A stretch of 64,000 nucleotides of DNA from Dehalococcoidia bacterium (GTDB lineage Bacteria; Chloroflexota; Dehalococcoidia; Lucifugimonadales; Lucifugimonadaceae), in NCBI GenBank assembly GCA_030747175.1, contig JASLLE010000007.1:1-64000 (forward strand). Direction: 5' to 3'. Within the stretch, counting starts at the first letter, position 1. Every line of letters begins with the position of its first letter. The notes under the pieces are model-generated. The model saw only the letters and a list, made by a program, of their open reading frames with translations. It had not been told where the DNA came from and made no database searches. The translations under genes and the position numbers were made by a program. Below, one piece after another: positions 49,076 to 57,922 of the stretch.

Positions 49076-50125
49076 ATGAGGCGAGTAGTCAGAGAGAAAT
49101 CAGCTTCCGGACGGACATGGTTGTTCGCCGTCGGTTCCACGTCGGCGCTGATCCTTTTCTTCGCATGGGCATGCACCGGAGAGATCGGGGCCGACGGTTC
49201 AGCCGGACCGATCGGGCCAGCCGGACGACCGGGGCTTACGGGCGATGCCGGCCCACAGGGGGAGTCTGGTCAGCAGGGCGAGACGGGGGCCGACGGGCTT
49301 CCTGGCATAGCCGGACCACCCGGGGCGACGGGAGCAGATGGGATGGACGGGATCCCGGGGGCGCAGGGTCCGGCCGGTGACGCGCCTTCGGACGACATGC
49401 TCGTGGCACTCATAACCGCCGCTCTGGCCGAGTTCGATTTCGCCGGCGGGCCTGTATCCGGCGATTCGGTCCTGGGCGGAAAACTGTTCGACAACTGGCC
49501 GAAGGTCACCGGCGTGACACCGGACGGCGAGCACGGACTGTGGTCCCTGCAATCCACAAACACCCGGACCGGTGAAGCGACATGGCGCTGCAAAGAGTGC
49601 CACGGATGGGACTACAAAGGCGCCGGGGGCGCGTACTCAACCGGGTCTCACTTCACGGGTTTCCTTGGTCTGCTGAAAGCGGGCCGCCTGCTCTCGCAAA
49701 GCCAGATCGTCGAGGTGTTGCACGGCGGTCTTGACGCCCGACATGACTTCACCGAGCTACTGACCGATGAACAGATCACCTCGCTGGCCGCGTTTGTAAA
49801 GACGGAGATCATCAACGAGGCCGAGGTCATCGATTACGACACTCTCACGCCGAGAAACGACTGGGACTTTGACGCAGGGAGATTGCTGTACGCCCGGACC
49901 TGCAGCGCCTGTCACGGAGTCGACGGCAAAACGGTCAACCTGGGCTCCCAGGACAGTCCTGTCTACATCGGCGGACTGGCCAGCGACAACCCGTGGGAAT
50001 TCCTCCACAAGGTCCGCTTCGGGCAACCGGGCACACCGTCTATGCCGGCCGTTGAGGAACGCGGTTGGACTATCGAAGACGCGATCGCGCTGCTCGGCTA
50101 CTCACAGTCGCTTTCGAGTGAATAA
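49076..50125 (+). CDS. Collagen-like (Gly-X-X) stalk diheme cytochrome c lipoprotein, paralog 1
   Basis: Lipobox-like ILFFAWAC; about 23 GXX triplets ([25 protein letters not shown]...); CKECHGWD and CSACHGVD heme motifs. Confidence 0.9.
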   Translation: MRRVVREKSASGRTWLFAVGSTSALILFFAWACTGEIGADGSAGPIGPAGRPGLTGDAGPQGESGQQGETGADGLPGIAGPPGATGADGMDGIPGAQGPAGDAPSDDMLVALITAALAEFDFAGGPVSGDSVLGGKLFDNWPKVTGVTPDGEHGLWSLQSTNTRTGEATWRCKECHGWDYKGAGGAYSTGSHFTGFLGLLKAGRLLSQSQIVEVLHGGLDARHDFTELLTDEQITSLAAFVKTEIINEAEVIDYDTLTPRNDWDFDAGRLLYARTCSACHGVDGKTVNLGSQDSPVYIGGLASDNPWEFLHKVRFGQPGTPSMPAVEERGWTIEDAIALLGYSQSLSSE

Positions 50126-50292
50126 CTCATGTCTCTTCTACGACATATACATCTTGTAACTCCCGGACCGATTCCGGGGTCGAGGGAAGTTCGATCGTGC
50201 ACGGGCACCGCCCGGCACGAGCAACTGCGCGCCGGCGAACCGGCGCGGAACGGCTGCCGCGGAAATGCCTCCAAGAAAGGAGTGGGTGGTCG

Positions 50293-51387
50293 ATGACCAG
50301 AAAGATTTGGCTTGCAGTCGCAGGAGCGGCTGTACTAGCAGTGATTGGCGTTGCCTGTGCGGGCGATGATGGGGCGGATGGGGTGCCGGGCGCAACCGGT
50401 CCCGCAGGCGCACAGGGCGACACGGGGCCGGCAGGCGCCAAGGGTGATACCGGAGACGCAGGAGCGAAAGGCGATACCGGGGCGACGGGCGCACAGGGTG
50501 AAACCGGCGCCGCAGGAGCCACGGGCGCGGCCGGAGCCACCGGCGCAACGGGCGAGGCCGGAGCCGACGGGGCAACCGGAGCGGCCGGGGCAGACGGCCT
50601 CGACTGGCCGGGGCTTATCCCGGCTGCGTACAACGACGCAGACCCGATCGCCGGCGGCGCGGCTTATGCAAAGTGGTGGAAAACTGACGGAGGTGGGACC
50701 GGCATACAGCCAACCGGACCGGCGGCGGATTTCATGCGTTGCAAGTCGTGCCACGCATGGGACGGCAACGGAAATCGCTCGTCTTACGCCAACCGCACCG
50801 GACAGAGCAGCGGCAAAGCCACGCGTCCAGACGTGTCCTCCGTGGACCTGCGCGCGGCTGCGCTGAGCGAGACCCCGAGCGAGTTGTTTGACCTGATCAT
50901 GCGCCCGGCCGGACGCCCGTTGCTCCAGGAAAGCAACGCGCACCCGAACTACAGCGCAGAAGGAGGACTAACGGACGACCAGGCATGGAACATAGTCAAG
51001 TTCATGAAGGAAGGGTGGATGGAGCCGACCGCGCTCTATGACCTCACCGTCACCGGCGAGCAGATGTCGTGGGACTACTCCACTACTCCGCGTACGCTAA
51101 TCACCCCAACGCTGACCTACTCGAATGTGGGCGCAAAGGGTGACGCCGTCAACGGCGCAGCCGTGTACACGCAGGCTTGTTTCGAGTGCCACGGCGTGGA
51201 TGGGACCGAAATCGACATCGGAGGCCGATCGCTGGGCCAGTTCATTCGGGAGAAGCCGCACGAGGCCTGGTTCAAGGCCAAGTTCGGCGAACCCGGAAAG
51301 ATGGACCCGGCGATGGTTACCGTGCTGAGTGACATGCAAGACCTGTATGCAGCACTCGCAGACGTAACCAACTTCCCGGACCCGTAG
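50293..51387 (+). CDS. Collagen-like (Gly-X-X) stalk diheme cytochrome c lipoprotein, paralog 2
   Basis: [22 protein letters not shown] lipobox; about 27 GXX triplets; CKSCHAWD and CFECHGVD heme motifs. Confidence 0.92.
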   Translation: MTRKIWLAVAGAAVLAVIGVACAGDDGADGVPGATGPAGAQGDTGPAGAKGDTGDAGAKGDTGATGAQGETGAAGATGAAGATGATGEAGADGATGAAGADGLDWPGLIPAAYNDADPIAGGAAYAKWWKTDGGGTGIQPTGPAADFMRCKSCHAWDGNGNRSSYANRTGQSSGKATRPDVSSVDLRAAALSETPSELFDLIMRPAGRPLLQESNAHPNYSAEGGLTDDQAWNIVKFMKEGWMEPTALYDLTVTGEQMSWDYSTTPRTLITPTLTYSNVGAKGDAVNGAAVYTQACFECHGVDGTEIDIGGRSLGQFIREKPHEAWFKAKFGEPGKMDPAMVTVLSDMQDLYAALADVTNFPDP

Positions 51388-51429
51388 GCGGGAGATCCGG
51401 GCAGCCTTGAGTGCCCGGAACGCCTGTGT

Positions 51430-51461
51430 CCGCCCCGCCGTGATCTTTCACGGCGGGGCGG
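51430..51461. terminator. Strong hairpin (terminator or processing signal) between cytochrome cluster and hemA
   Basis: ccgccccgccgtga-tctt-tcacggcggggcgg perfect 14-bp stem; no clear T-tract. Confidence 0.7.
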
Positions 51462-51571
51462 CACGCACGCTCAAGAGTCGACTGCCGGACCGCGCGTCAA
51501 AAACACTCGTGCCGGTCCGAGCTCGGGATCGCCAGATAACTGGAAATGTTGAGAACTACAGGAGCGGGCAG

Positions 51572-52921
51572 ATGATCGCTTCAATGAGAACCGCGGCCAG
51601 AGAGCCTGTTCACGCGATCGGGCGAAACGGCGAACCTCCAATCGATCGCGGATTCGAGCACGAGGTTCTCATAATGGCGGGGATCAGTCATCAAACTGCC
51701 AGCGGAACGTCTCTTGAGACGGTGGCGGTGGCGGGGGACGAACACGGCTCGGTTCTCCGGCGGTTACGACAACGGTTCGGAAACGGTGTGCTCCTGTCGA
51801 CGTGCAACAGGACGGAACTTTACGCGACAACGCGCGAGCCGGAATCCGCGATTCCCGAGCTGCGAGAAATCCTGCACGCGCTCGGGTGTCGGGGCGAAGG
51901 GGTTTCGGATCCCGATATTGACCAACAGATCTACGTGTTTCGCGGGATCGAGGCGGTGAACCATCTCTTCTCGGTCGCGTCCGGCCTGGACTCGGTGATC
52001 CTCGGCGAAACTCAAATCGCCCATCAGGTCGCCCGAGCTATCGAAATGGCGGTCGAAAATGACACCGCCTCCCAGGCCGCTATTGATATATTTGACCGGG
52101 CGATTCGGACCACGCGAAGGGTCAGGGGCGAAACGACGCTGAATCGAGGCAGAGCGACAACAGACTCGATAGCGGTCGACCTCCTGGCCGAACATCGAAA
52201 CGGATTTGACGGCGCGAGCGCGCTGGTTGTCGGGGCCGGAGAGATGGGAAGATCGGTCGCTCACAGGCTTCGGCGGGCAGGCGTGAGCGAACTCAAAATT
52301 GTGTCGAGGACGTATTCTCGTGCCAGGACACTGGCAACCGAAACGGAATCCATCGCGATTCCGTTCGACCGGCTCACTGACGGTCTAAACAGCTCGGACG
52401 TATGGGTGACATGCACATCATCCGCCGGAGCGCTGATCGATGCGGCAGCCATAAGACAGGCCGCTGATCACATGCAGGACCGCCGCATCGTCGTCGCCGA
52501 TCTCGCGCTGCCGGCGGACCTCGACAAAGATGCTGCTTCCGAGGATGTGATTGATTACATCGACCTCCAGGATATCGGGCGGGCCGGAGCGCGGAGACGT
52601 CACGCCTTACGCGCTCAAGCGAACAAGGCTCGAGAGATCGTCGACTCCGAAATAGCGAAAGCCATCATGAACGCGGAAGCCCGGCATTCGTTACCCACGG
52701 TAAAGGCCCTGGGCAAGAAGGCCGAAGCCATCAGGCAAAGCGAGGTCCGGAAGGCGATCCGCATGTTGGGCTGGAGCAGCGGATCAAACGCGGAGTCCGT
52801 GGTTGAAGCGATGTCGCAGTCGATCGTGAAGAAACTGATTGCTCGTCCTATTTCGTCCGCGCGAGAAGACGAAAACAGCGCGAACACCGTGTCAAAAGTT
52901 TTCGGGATGGATGGGATCTAA
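51572..52921 (+). CDS. hemA: Glutamyl-tRNA reductase
   Basis: MAGISHQTAS...; LLSTCNRTELYATT; HLFSVASGLDSVILGETQIAHQVARAIE; VVGAGEMGRSVAHRLRRAGV. Confidence 0.95.
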   Translation: MIASMRTAAREPVHAIGRNGEPPIDRGFEHEVLIMAGISHQTASGTSLETVAVAGDEHGSVLRRLRQRFGNGVLLSTCNRTELYATTREPESAIPELREILHALGCRGEGVSDPDIDQQIYVFRGIEAVNHLFSVASGLDSVILGETQIAHQVARAIEMAVENDTASQAAIDIFDRAIRTTRRVRGETTLNRGRATTDSIAVDLLAEHRNGFDGASALVVGAGEMGRSVAHRLRRAGVSELKIVSRTYSRARTLATETESIAIPFDRLTDGLNSSDVWVTCTSSAGALIDAAAIRQAADHMQDRRIVVADLALPADLDKDAASEDVIDYIDLQDIGRAGARRRHALRAQANKAREIVDSEIAKAIMNAEARHSLPTVKALGKKAEAIRQSEVRKAIRMLGWSSGSNAESVVEAMSQSIVKKLIARPISSAREDENSANTVSKVFGMDGI

Positions 52922-53291
52922 CGTGGACGGGATCACCCGAGGGATTCACTGGATGGGATCTGTCGGATCTTGATGCCGGGTTGCCCGAGGCGCCAGGTAA
53001 AGGAAGATCATCGGTCCGTAGCGCGCTTGTGATGTACCTCCTCGGGAGGTCGCGACAGGTACCCGCAGAATCAGACACCGTTTTGCCGGCGCACACGGCG
53101 GGGGCGGACTTTCGACTGTAGGCGGGGACCAAGTGTCACCGGCGAAGCCAGGCTGAAATAGCGCATGCGGAAGCGCCCGATCCGGGATTTGCCCCCGGTC
53201 CCCACGATTGCACCGGGAAGTCCACGGCGTTCAGCGCTATCAGCACGAATTCCTCACGCGTTCCTCATACGCTCAATGTCACACTTGTCAC

Positions 53292-53726
53292 ATGACGAAT
53301 CGAACAGGCATCGAGTGGCTGAGCCTGAACACGGCCTCTTCGACGCCCCTTCACCGGCAGATCGATGAAGGGGTCAAGATCGCCATCGCCATGAACCGGC
53401 TTCGCGCTGGCGACAGGCTGCCGACCGTTCGCGGGCTGGCCGACCATATGGGAATCCACCCCAACACCGTGTCCCGCGCCTACTCCGGCCTCGTGAGAGA
53501 CGGCGTGCTGGTCGCACAACCCGGCAGGGGTACGTTCGTTCCATCGGAGGTCGATGACCTCGGCGCAGAGCGGCAGGTGCGACTTGACTCCATCATCACC
53601 AGGAGCCTGGTTCGTGCCCTGAGCCTCGGCTTCCCGCTGGAACAGATCGAGGCGAGTTTCACGAGGGAAGTAGCCGGGTTCCGGGAAGACATCGAGGATC
53701 CGGTGAAACGAGGCATCCGATCGTAA
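53292..53726 (+). CDS. GntR-family (YtrA-like) transcriptional regulator
   Basis: TPLHRQIDEGVKIAIAMNRLRAGDRLPTVRGLADHMGIHPNTVSRAYSGLVRDGVLVAQPGRGTFV. Confidence 0.93.
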   Translation: MTNRTGIEWLSLNTASSTPLHRQIDEGVKIAIAMNRLRAGDRLPTVRGLADHMGIHPNTVSRAYSGLVRDGVLVAQPGRGTFVPSEVDDLGAERQVRLDSIITRSLVRALSLGFPLEQIEASFTREVAGFREDIEDPVKRGIRS

Positions 53727-53764
53727 GCGATCGAACGTCGACGGCATGCTTTGCATATGGTCCG

Positions 53765-54622
53765 ATGCTGCGGGGTGTGACGATCAGGCGCTGGCTGGCA
53801 TTTATCGCCCTGGTCGCCCTCGCCGGTGGGGTTGTCGGGTGCGGAAATACACGGGATACGAACGTGATCCTCGCGACGACCACGAGCACCTTCGACACCG
53901 GTCTGCTCGATGTACTGATTCCCGAATTCGAAAAGGAAAGTGGATATAACGTGAAACCGATCGCCGTCGGGACCGGCAAGGCCCTCGCCATGGGCGAGCG
54001 CGGCGAAGCAGATGTCCTGCTGGTCCACGCGCCCGCGGCCGAGGCCGAGTTACTGGCAAGCGGCGCCGCATTAGACCGGAAACCGGTCATGCACAACTTT
54101 TTTGTGCTAGTCGGTCCTCAGGCCGATCCCGCCCGGGTTATGGCCACCTCTTCTGTGGGGAATGCCATGGCGTCCATCGAAAGGGCGGGCTCCGATTTCA
54201 TGTCGAGGGGAGACGATTCAGGCACCCACAAGATGGAGATGAGCCTGTGGGATCTTGCCGGGGTAGCGCCCGGTGGACACTGGTACCAGGAGACGGGCCA
54301 GGGGATGGGCGCAACGCTTCAGATAGCGTCCCAGAAATCAGCGTACACGCTCTCCGACCGCGCCACGTACATCGCGCTGAGCAACGTCCTTGACCTGGGA
54401 ATCGTTTCCGGGTCAGACGGCGACCTGCTGAACACCTATTCCGTTCTTCAGTTGAACGGCGATCGATTCTCCGGTCTGAACGTTGACGGCGGAAGAGCGT
54501 TCGCTGAGTTCCTGCTGTCCATGGAAACCCAGGCGACGATCCGTGACTTTGGTATCGACAGTTACGGCGAACCGTTATTCATCCCCGGGCCCGCTAGCGG
54601 GCCGGGTGAGCCGGCCAGTTAA
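53765..54622 (+). CDS. tupA: Tungstate ABC transporter substrate-binding lipoprotein TupA
   Basis: Lipobox GGVVGC; ILATTTSTFDTGLLDVLIPEFEKESGYNVKPIAVGTGKALAMGERGEADVLLVHAP; SRGDDSGTHKMEMSLW. Confidence 0.9.
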   Translation: MLRGVTIRRWLAFIALVALAGGVVGCGNTRDTNVILATTTSTFDTGLLDVLIPEFEKESGYNVKPIAVGTGKALAMGERGEADVLLVHAPAAEAELLASGAALDRKPVMHNFFVLVGPQADPARVMATSSVGNAMASIERAGSDFMSRGDDSGTHKMEMSLWDLAGVAPGGHWYQETGQGMGATLQIASQKSAYTLSDRATYIALSNVLDLGIVSGSDGDLLNTYSVLQLNGDRFSGLNVDGGRAFAEFLLSMETQATIRDFGIDSYGEPLFIPGPASGPGEPAS

Positions 54623-55321
54623 ATGGAGTTGATCTGGGACGGCATCGTAGAGGCGGTCAGGCTCATCTTTGGCGGCGACAAAGAGGTCGCCGAAATAGTG
54701 TTCCTCACGCTTCGCGTGTCTGGGGCAGCCACCGTCCTCGCCACGCTCATCGGAGTACCGATCGGCGCCGCGCTGGGCGTCTGGCAATTCAGGGGCCGGG
54801 GCGTCTTGATCAGCATCGTCAACACCGGGATGGGGGCGCCGCCGGTCGTCGTGGGACTCGTCGTGATGATCATGCTCTGGCGCACGGGCATCCTGGGCGG
54901 GCTGAACATCCTCTACACACCGTGGGCGATGGTGTTCGCCCAGGCCCTGATCGCTCTGCCAATAGTCATCGGCTTTTCGATGGCGGCGATCGCAGGGATC
55001 GACCCCGCGTTCCGGCAGCAGATGCTGGCGCTTGGAGCGTCGAGATCACAGGCGCTATACCTGATGGTCCTCGAAGCGAGGCTCGCGATCCTGGCCGCTG
55101 TGATGGCCGGATTTGGCGCCGTCATATCGGAAGTTGGCGCCGTGATGATGGTGGGCGGCAACATCAAGGGCGAGACCAGGGTCCTGACCACGGCCACGGT
55201 GCTCGAATCCAACCGCGGCGAGTTCGGTACGGCCATCGCGCTCGGCGCCATACTCCTGACGCTCGCGTTCCTGGTCATAGCCACGTTAACCATCCTCCAA
55301 CAGAGGGCCAGGATCAGATGA
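54623..55321 (+). CDS. tupB: Tungstate ABC transporter permease TupB
   Basis: Five or so TM; VLATLIGVPIGAALGVWQFRGRG; start abuts tupA stop. Confidence 0.88.
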   Translation: MELIWDGIVEAVRLIFGGDKEVAEIVFLTLRVSGAATVLATLIGVPIGAALGVWQFRGRGVLISIVNTGMGAPPVVVGLVVMIMLWRTGILGGLNILYTPWAMVFAQALIALPIVIGFSMAAIAGIDPAFRQQMLALGASRSQALYLMVLEARLAILAAVMAGFGAVISEVGAVMMVGGNIKGETRVLTTATVLESNRGEFGTAIALGAILLTLAFLVIATLTILQQRARIR

Positions 55322-56415
55322 CCGAGTCGCACGCGATCGAACTCATTGACGTCAGAGTCTGGAAGAACCGGCGGCTGATTCTCGACGTGCCGTCGCTGAA
55401 ACTACCCACTCACGAGACGTTTTCGGTGATAGGGCCGAACGGCGCCGGGAAGACAACGCTGCTACGTATCATTTCGTTGCTTGACCGCCCGGGGGAAGGG
55501 CAGGTTCTTCACGCCGGGCAGAGAATCAGCTCGGGCCGCGAAACTCTCCGGCGGCGACGTCGCCTGGCCATGGTGATGCAGCAGCCTGCTCTTCGTAATT
55601 CGAGCGTCTGGGAGAACGTATTGACCGGGCATCGATTCCGGCACACTCCGAAGGACATCGCATCCCGCAAGGTAGGAGAGTGGCTTGAGCGGCTGGGGAT
55701 CAGCCACCTCTCAGATCGAAATGCCCGGCGGCTCTCGGGCGGAGAGGCACAGCGCGTAAACATGGCGCGGGGGCTCGTACTTGAGCCAGATCTTTTGTTG
55801 TTGGACGAGCCGTTCAACGGACTCGATCAGCCAACGAGACTGGCGCTGATGGACGACCTGTGGCGAATATTGCAAGAGATTCGCACATCCACGGTCCTCG
55901 TTACTCATGACCGGGGAGAGGCACAGGCGCTGAGCAGCTCGGTAGCGGTCATGCTCGACGGGAAGGTAGAGCAGATCGGAGACCCGGACCAGGTGTTTAC
56001 CGCGCCCCGCACCGAGGAGATAGCGAGCTTCGTCGGTGTCGAAAACGTGCTCGCCGCAAAGGTGATCGAATCGAACAACGGGTTGACCACGGCGAGCGTC
56101 GGAGAGGGCCTCGTCTCGCTGGCCGGCGAGTACCCCACCGGCGAAGATCTAGTGCTCGGAATCAGCCCGGAGGCGGTGGTGATAGAGGATCCCTCCGATC
56201 TCGGCGCGACAACCAGCGTCCGCAATCGCATTCCCGGGAGCGTGAGCCGTTTGTTTGAGATGGGAGCGCAGGCCCGCGTAGTGGTTGAATGTGGGTTCCC
56301 ACTCGTCAGCCTGGTACCGGGCAGCTCGGTAGTCGATCTGAGGCTGTCGCCGGGCGCTCAAGTCGTGGCGTCGTTCAAGGCCAGCGCCGTGCACGTCATA
56401 CGGAGTGGGCGATAA
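55318..56415 (+). CDS. tupC: Tungstate ABC transporter ATP-binding protein TupC
   Basis: ATGA overlap with tupB; IGPNGAGKTTLLRIISLL; RLSGGEAQRVNMARGLVLEPDLLLLDEPFNGLD; C-terminal TOBE-like region. Confidence 0.9.
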   Translation: MTESHAIELIDVRVWKNRRLILDVPSLKLPTHETFSVIGPNGAGKTTLLRIISLLDRPGEGQVLHAGQRISSGRETLRRRRRLAMVMQQPALRNSSVWENVLTGHRFRHTPKDIASRKVGEWLERLGISHLSDRNARRLSGGEAQRVNMARGLVLEPDLLLLDEPFNGLDQPTRLALMDDLWRILQEIRTSTVLVTHDRGEAQALSSSVAVMLDGKVEQIGDPDQVFTAPRTEEIASFVGVENVLAAKVIESNNGLTTASVGEGLVSLAGEYPTGEDLVLGISPEAVVIEDPSDLGATTSVRNRIPGSVSRLFEMGAQARVVVECGFPLVSLVPGSSVVDLRLSPGAQVVASFKASAVHVIRSGR

Positions 56416-56525
56416 CCTCATCCAGATGCATTTAGCGAAACCATCAATCCAATAATCGCCCCGGACATGCCCCTTTCACCCCGTTATCTGTCGGTCGATT
56501 GCCCGTCGAACAGAGGAGAAGATCG

Positions 56526-57842
56526 ATGACCGCCCATACTCATCATGATGATCATGTCCACGCTGATGAGGACGACATGATCAGCATCGAGGAGGCCCTT
56601 GAGAGGGTGTTGTCCTACACCTCTGTTCTTCCCGGCGAGAGCCGCCCTTTACTTGAATCGCTGGGGGGCGTTCTCGCAGAAGACATCATCGCCGGGTTCG
56701 ATATTCCGCCCTTGCCCAATTCGGGCATGGACGGGTATGCGGTACATGCCGATGACGTGGCTGGCGCCACCGAAGCGACGCCGATCGAGTTGCCGGTTCT
56801 TGGTGAAGTCGCGGCTGGCGCGGTCCCCTCAGCCCCTCTGGCGCCGGGTGGCGCGATCCGGATCATGACCGGCGCGCCCGTCCCCGCCGGGTCTGGAGCA
56901 GTCGTGCCGTTCGAGGATACGGATGAGATGGAACGGCGGTCGGCGGGAGACGATCTCAAAAAGATAAATGTGCGCAGGGCGCCCAGGCCCGGAGCGAATA
57001 TCAGGCTCGCGGGTGAAGACATCGGCGCCGGGTCAAAGGTCCTGAGCCGGGGCATGACCCTGCGTCCGTGTGACATCGGGCTGGCGGCGTCACTGGGGCT
57101 CACGCACCTGCCCCTTATCAGAAAGCCGGTCGTGGCGATCATCTCGACGGGCGACGAGATCATGGAACCCGGGGAGGAACGCAGGCCCGGGGCAATCTAC
57201 AACTCCAACGCGTACACGATCGCCAGCTTCGTCGCTCGCCACGGGGGCACGCCGCGTATCATCGGTACGGCACGCGACACGGAGGCATCCCTGAATGAAA
57301 TGCTGGATCGCGCGATGGAAGCCGATCTCGTGCTGACGTCGGCCGGCGTATCGCGCGGCGACTACGACGTGGTCAAGGACGTGCTGGCGTCACGCGGACA
57401 CATCGTAAACAGGTCGGTCCGTATCAAGCCGGCGCGGCCGCTGGCGTTCGGGGCGCTGAAAACGGCCGATGGCCGGGATATTCCGCACATCGGCCTGCCC
57501 GGCAACCCTGTCGCCGTCGTGGTGGCGTTCGAGGTTTTCGCGCGGCCCGCCATCCTCGCGATGGCGGGACACACGTCATTGGAGAAGCCCGTCGTGGAGG
57601 CGGTGCTTGAGGATCCGATCAGGAATCCCGATCACCGCAGGGTGTTCGCCCGCGTGGAGGTCTATATCGACCGCGAAACCGGCGACTACCGGGCCAGGCT
57701 CAGTGGCAGCCAGGGATCCGGGGTTCTTACCGCCGCGGCCGCGGCAAACGGACTGGCCATTTGCCCCGAGGACAGTGACGGCCTGAAACCGGGAGATGTG
57801 GCGACCGTACAGATGCTGGACTGGTCCGAGCAGATGCTGTGA
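56526..57842 (+). CDS. moeA: Molybdopterin molybdotransferase MoeA with His-rich N-terminus
   Basis: MTAHTHHDDHVHADEDDMISIEEAL; PPLPNSGMDGYAVHADD; ISTGDEI; TSAGVSRGDYDVVKDVL; GLPGNPVAVVVAFEVFARP. Confidence 0.95.
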   Translation: MTAHTHHDDHVHADEDDMISIEEALERVLSYTSVLPGESRPLLESLGGVLAEDIIAGFDIPPLPNSGMDGYAVHADDVAGATEATPIELPVLGEVAAGAVPSAPLAPGGAIRIMTGAPVPAGSGAVVPFEDTDEMERRSAGDDLKKINVRRAPRPGANIRLAGEDIGAGSKVLSRGMTLRPCDIGLAASLGLTHLPLIRKPVVAIISTGDEIMEPGEERRPGAIYNSNAYTIASFVARHGGTPRIIGTARDTEASLNEMLDRAMEADLVLTSAGVSRGDYDVVKDVLASRGHIVNRSVRIKPARPLAFGALKTADGRDIPHIGLPGNPVAVVVAFEVFARPAILAMAGHTSLEKPVVEAVLEDPIRNPDHRRVFARVEVYIDRETGDYRARLSGSQGSGVLTAAAAANGLAICPEDSDGLKPGDVATVQMLDWSEQML

Positions 57843-57867
57843 AGGCTCAATATCCGGACCGGAACAG

Positions 57868-57903
57868 AAAGGGCCCGATCACTCCACCGTGATCGGGCCC
57901 TTT
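57868..57903. terminator. Bidirectional intrinsic terminator between moeA and AOR
   Basis: aaagggcccgatcac-tccacc-gtgatcgggcccttt perfect 15-bp stem between convergent genes. Confidence 0.93.
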
Positions 57904-57922
57904 CATTAGAACGCTGCGCGTT

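Noticed and set aside
50356-50610. Short-period repeats that could be mistaken for a CRISPR or minisatellite
   Set aside because: 9-nt periodicity is in frame and encodes Gly-X-X collagen-like sequence; no spacer/repeat alternation
50127-50633. Pro/Ala-rich 168-aa minus-strand ORF ([11 protein letters not shown] repeats)
   Set aside because: Mirror translation of the collagen-like GXX repeat on the plus strand
52922-53291. Possible Moco/Tuco riboswitch upstream of GntR-tupABC
   Set aside because: Long GC-rich intergenic region with hairpin potential, but I could not match the conserved Moco riboswitch core; an Infernal search with RF01055 would decide
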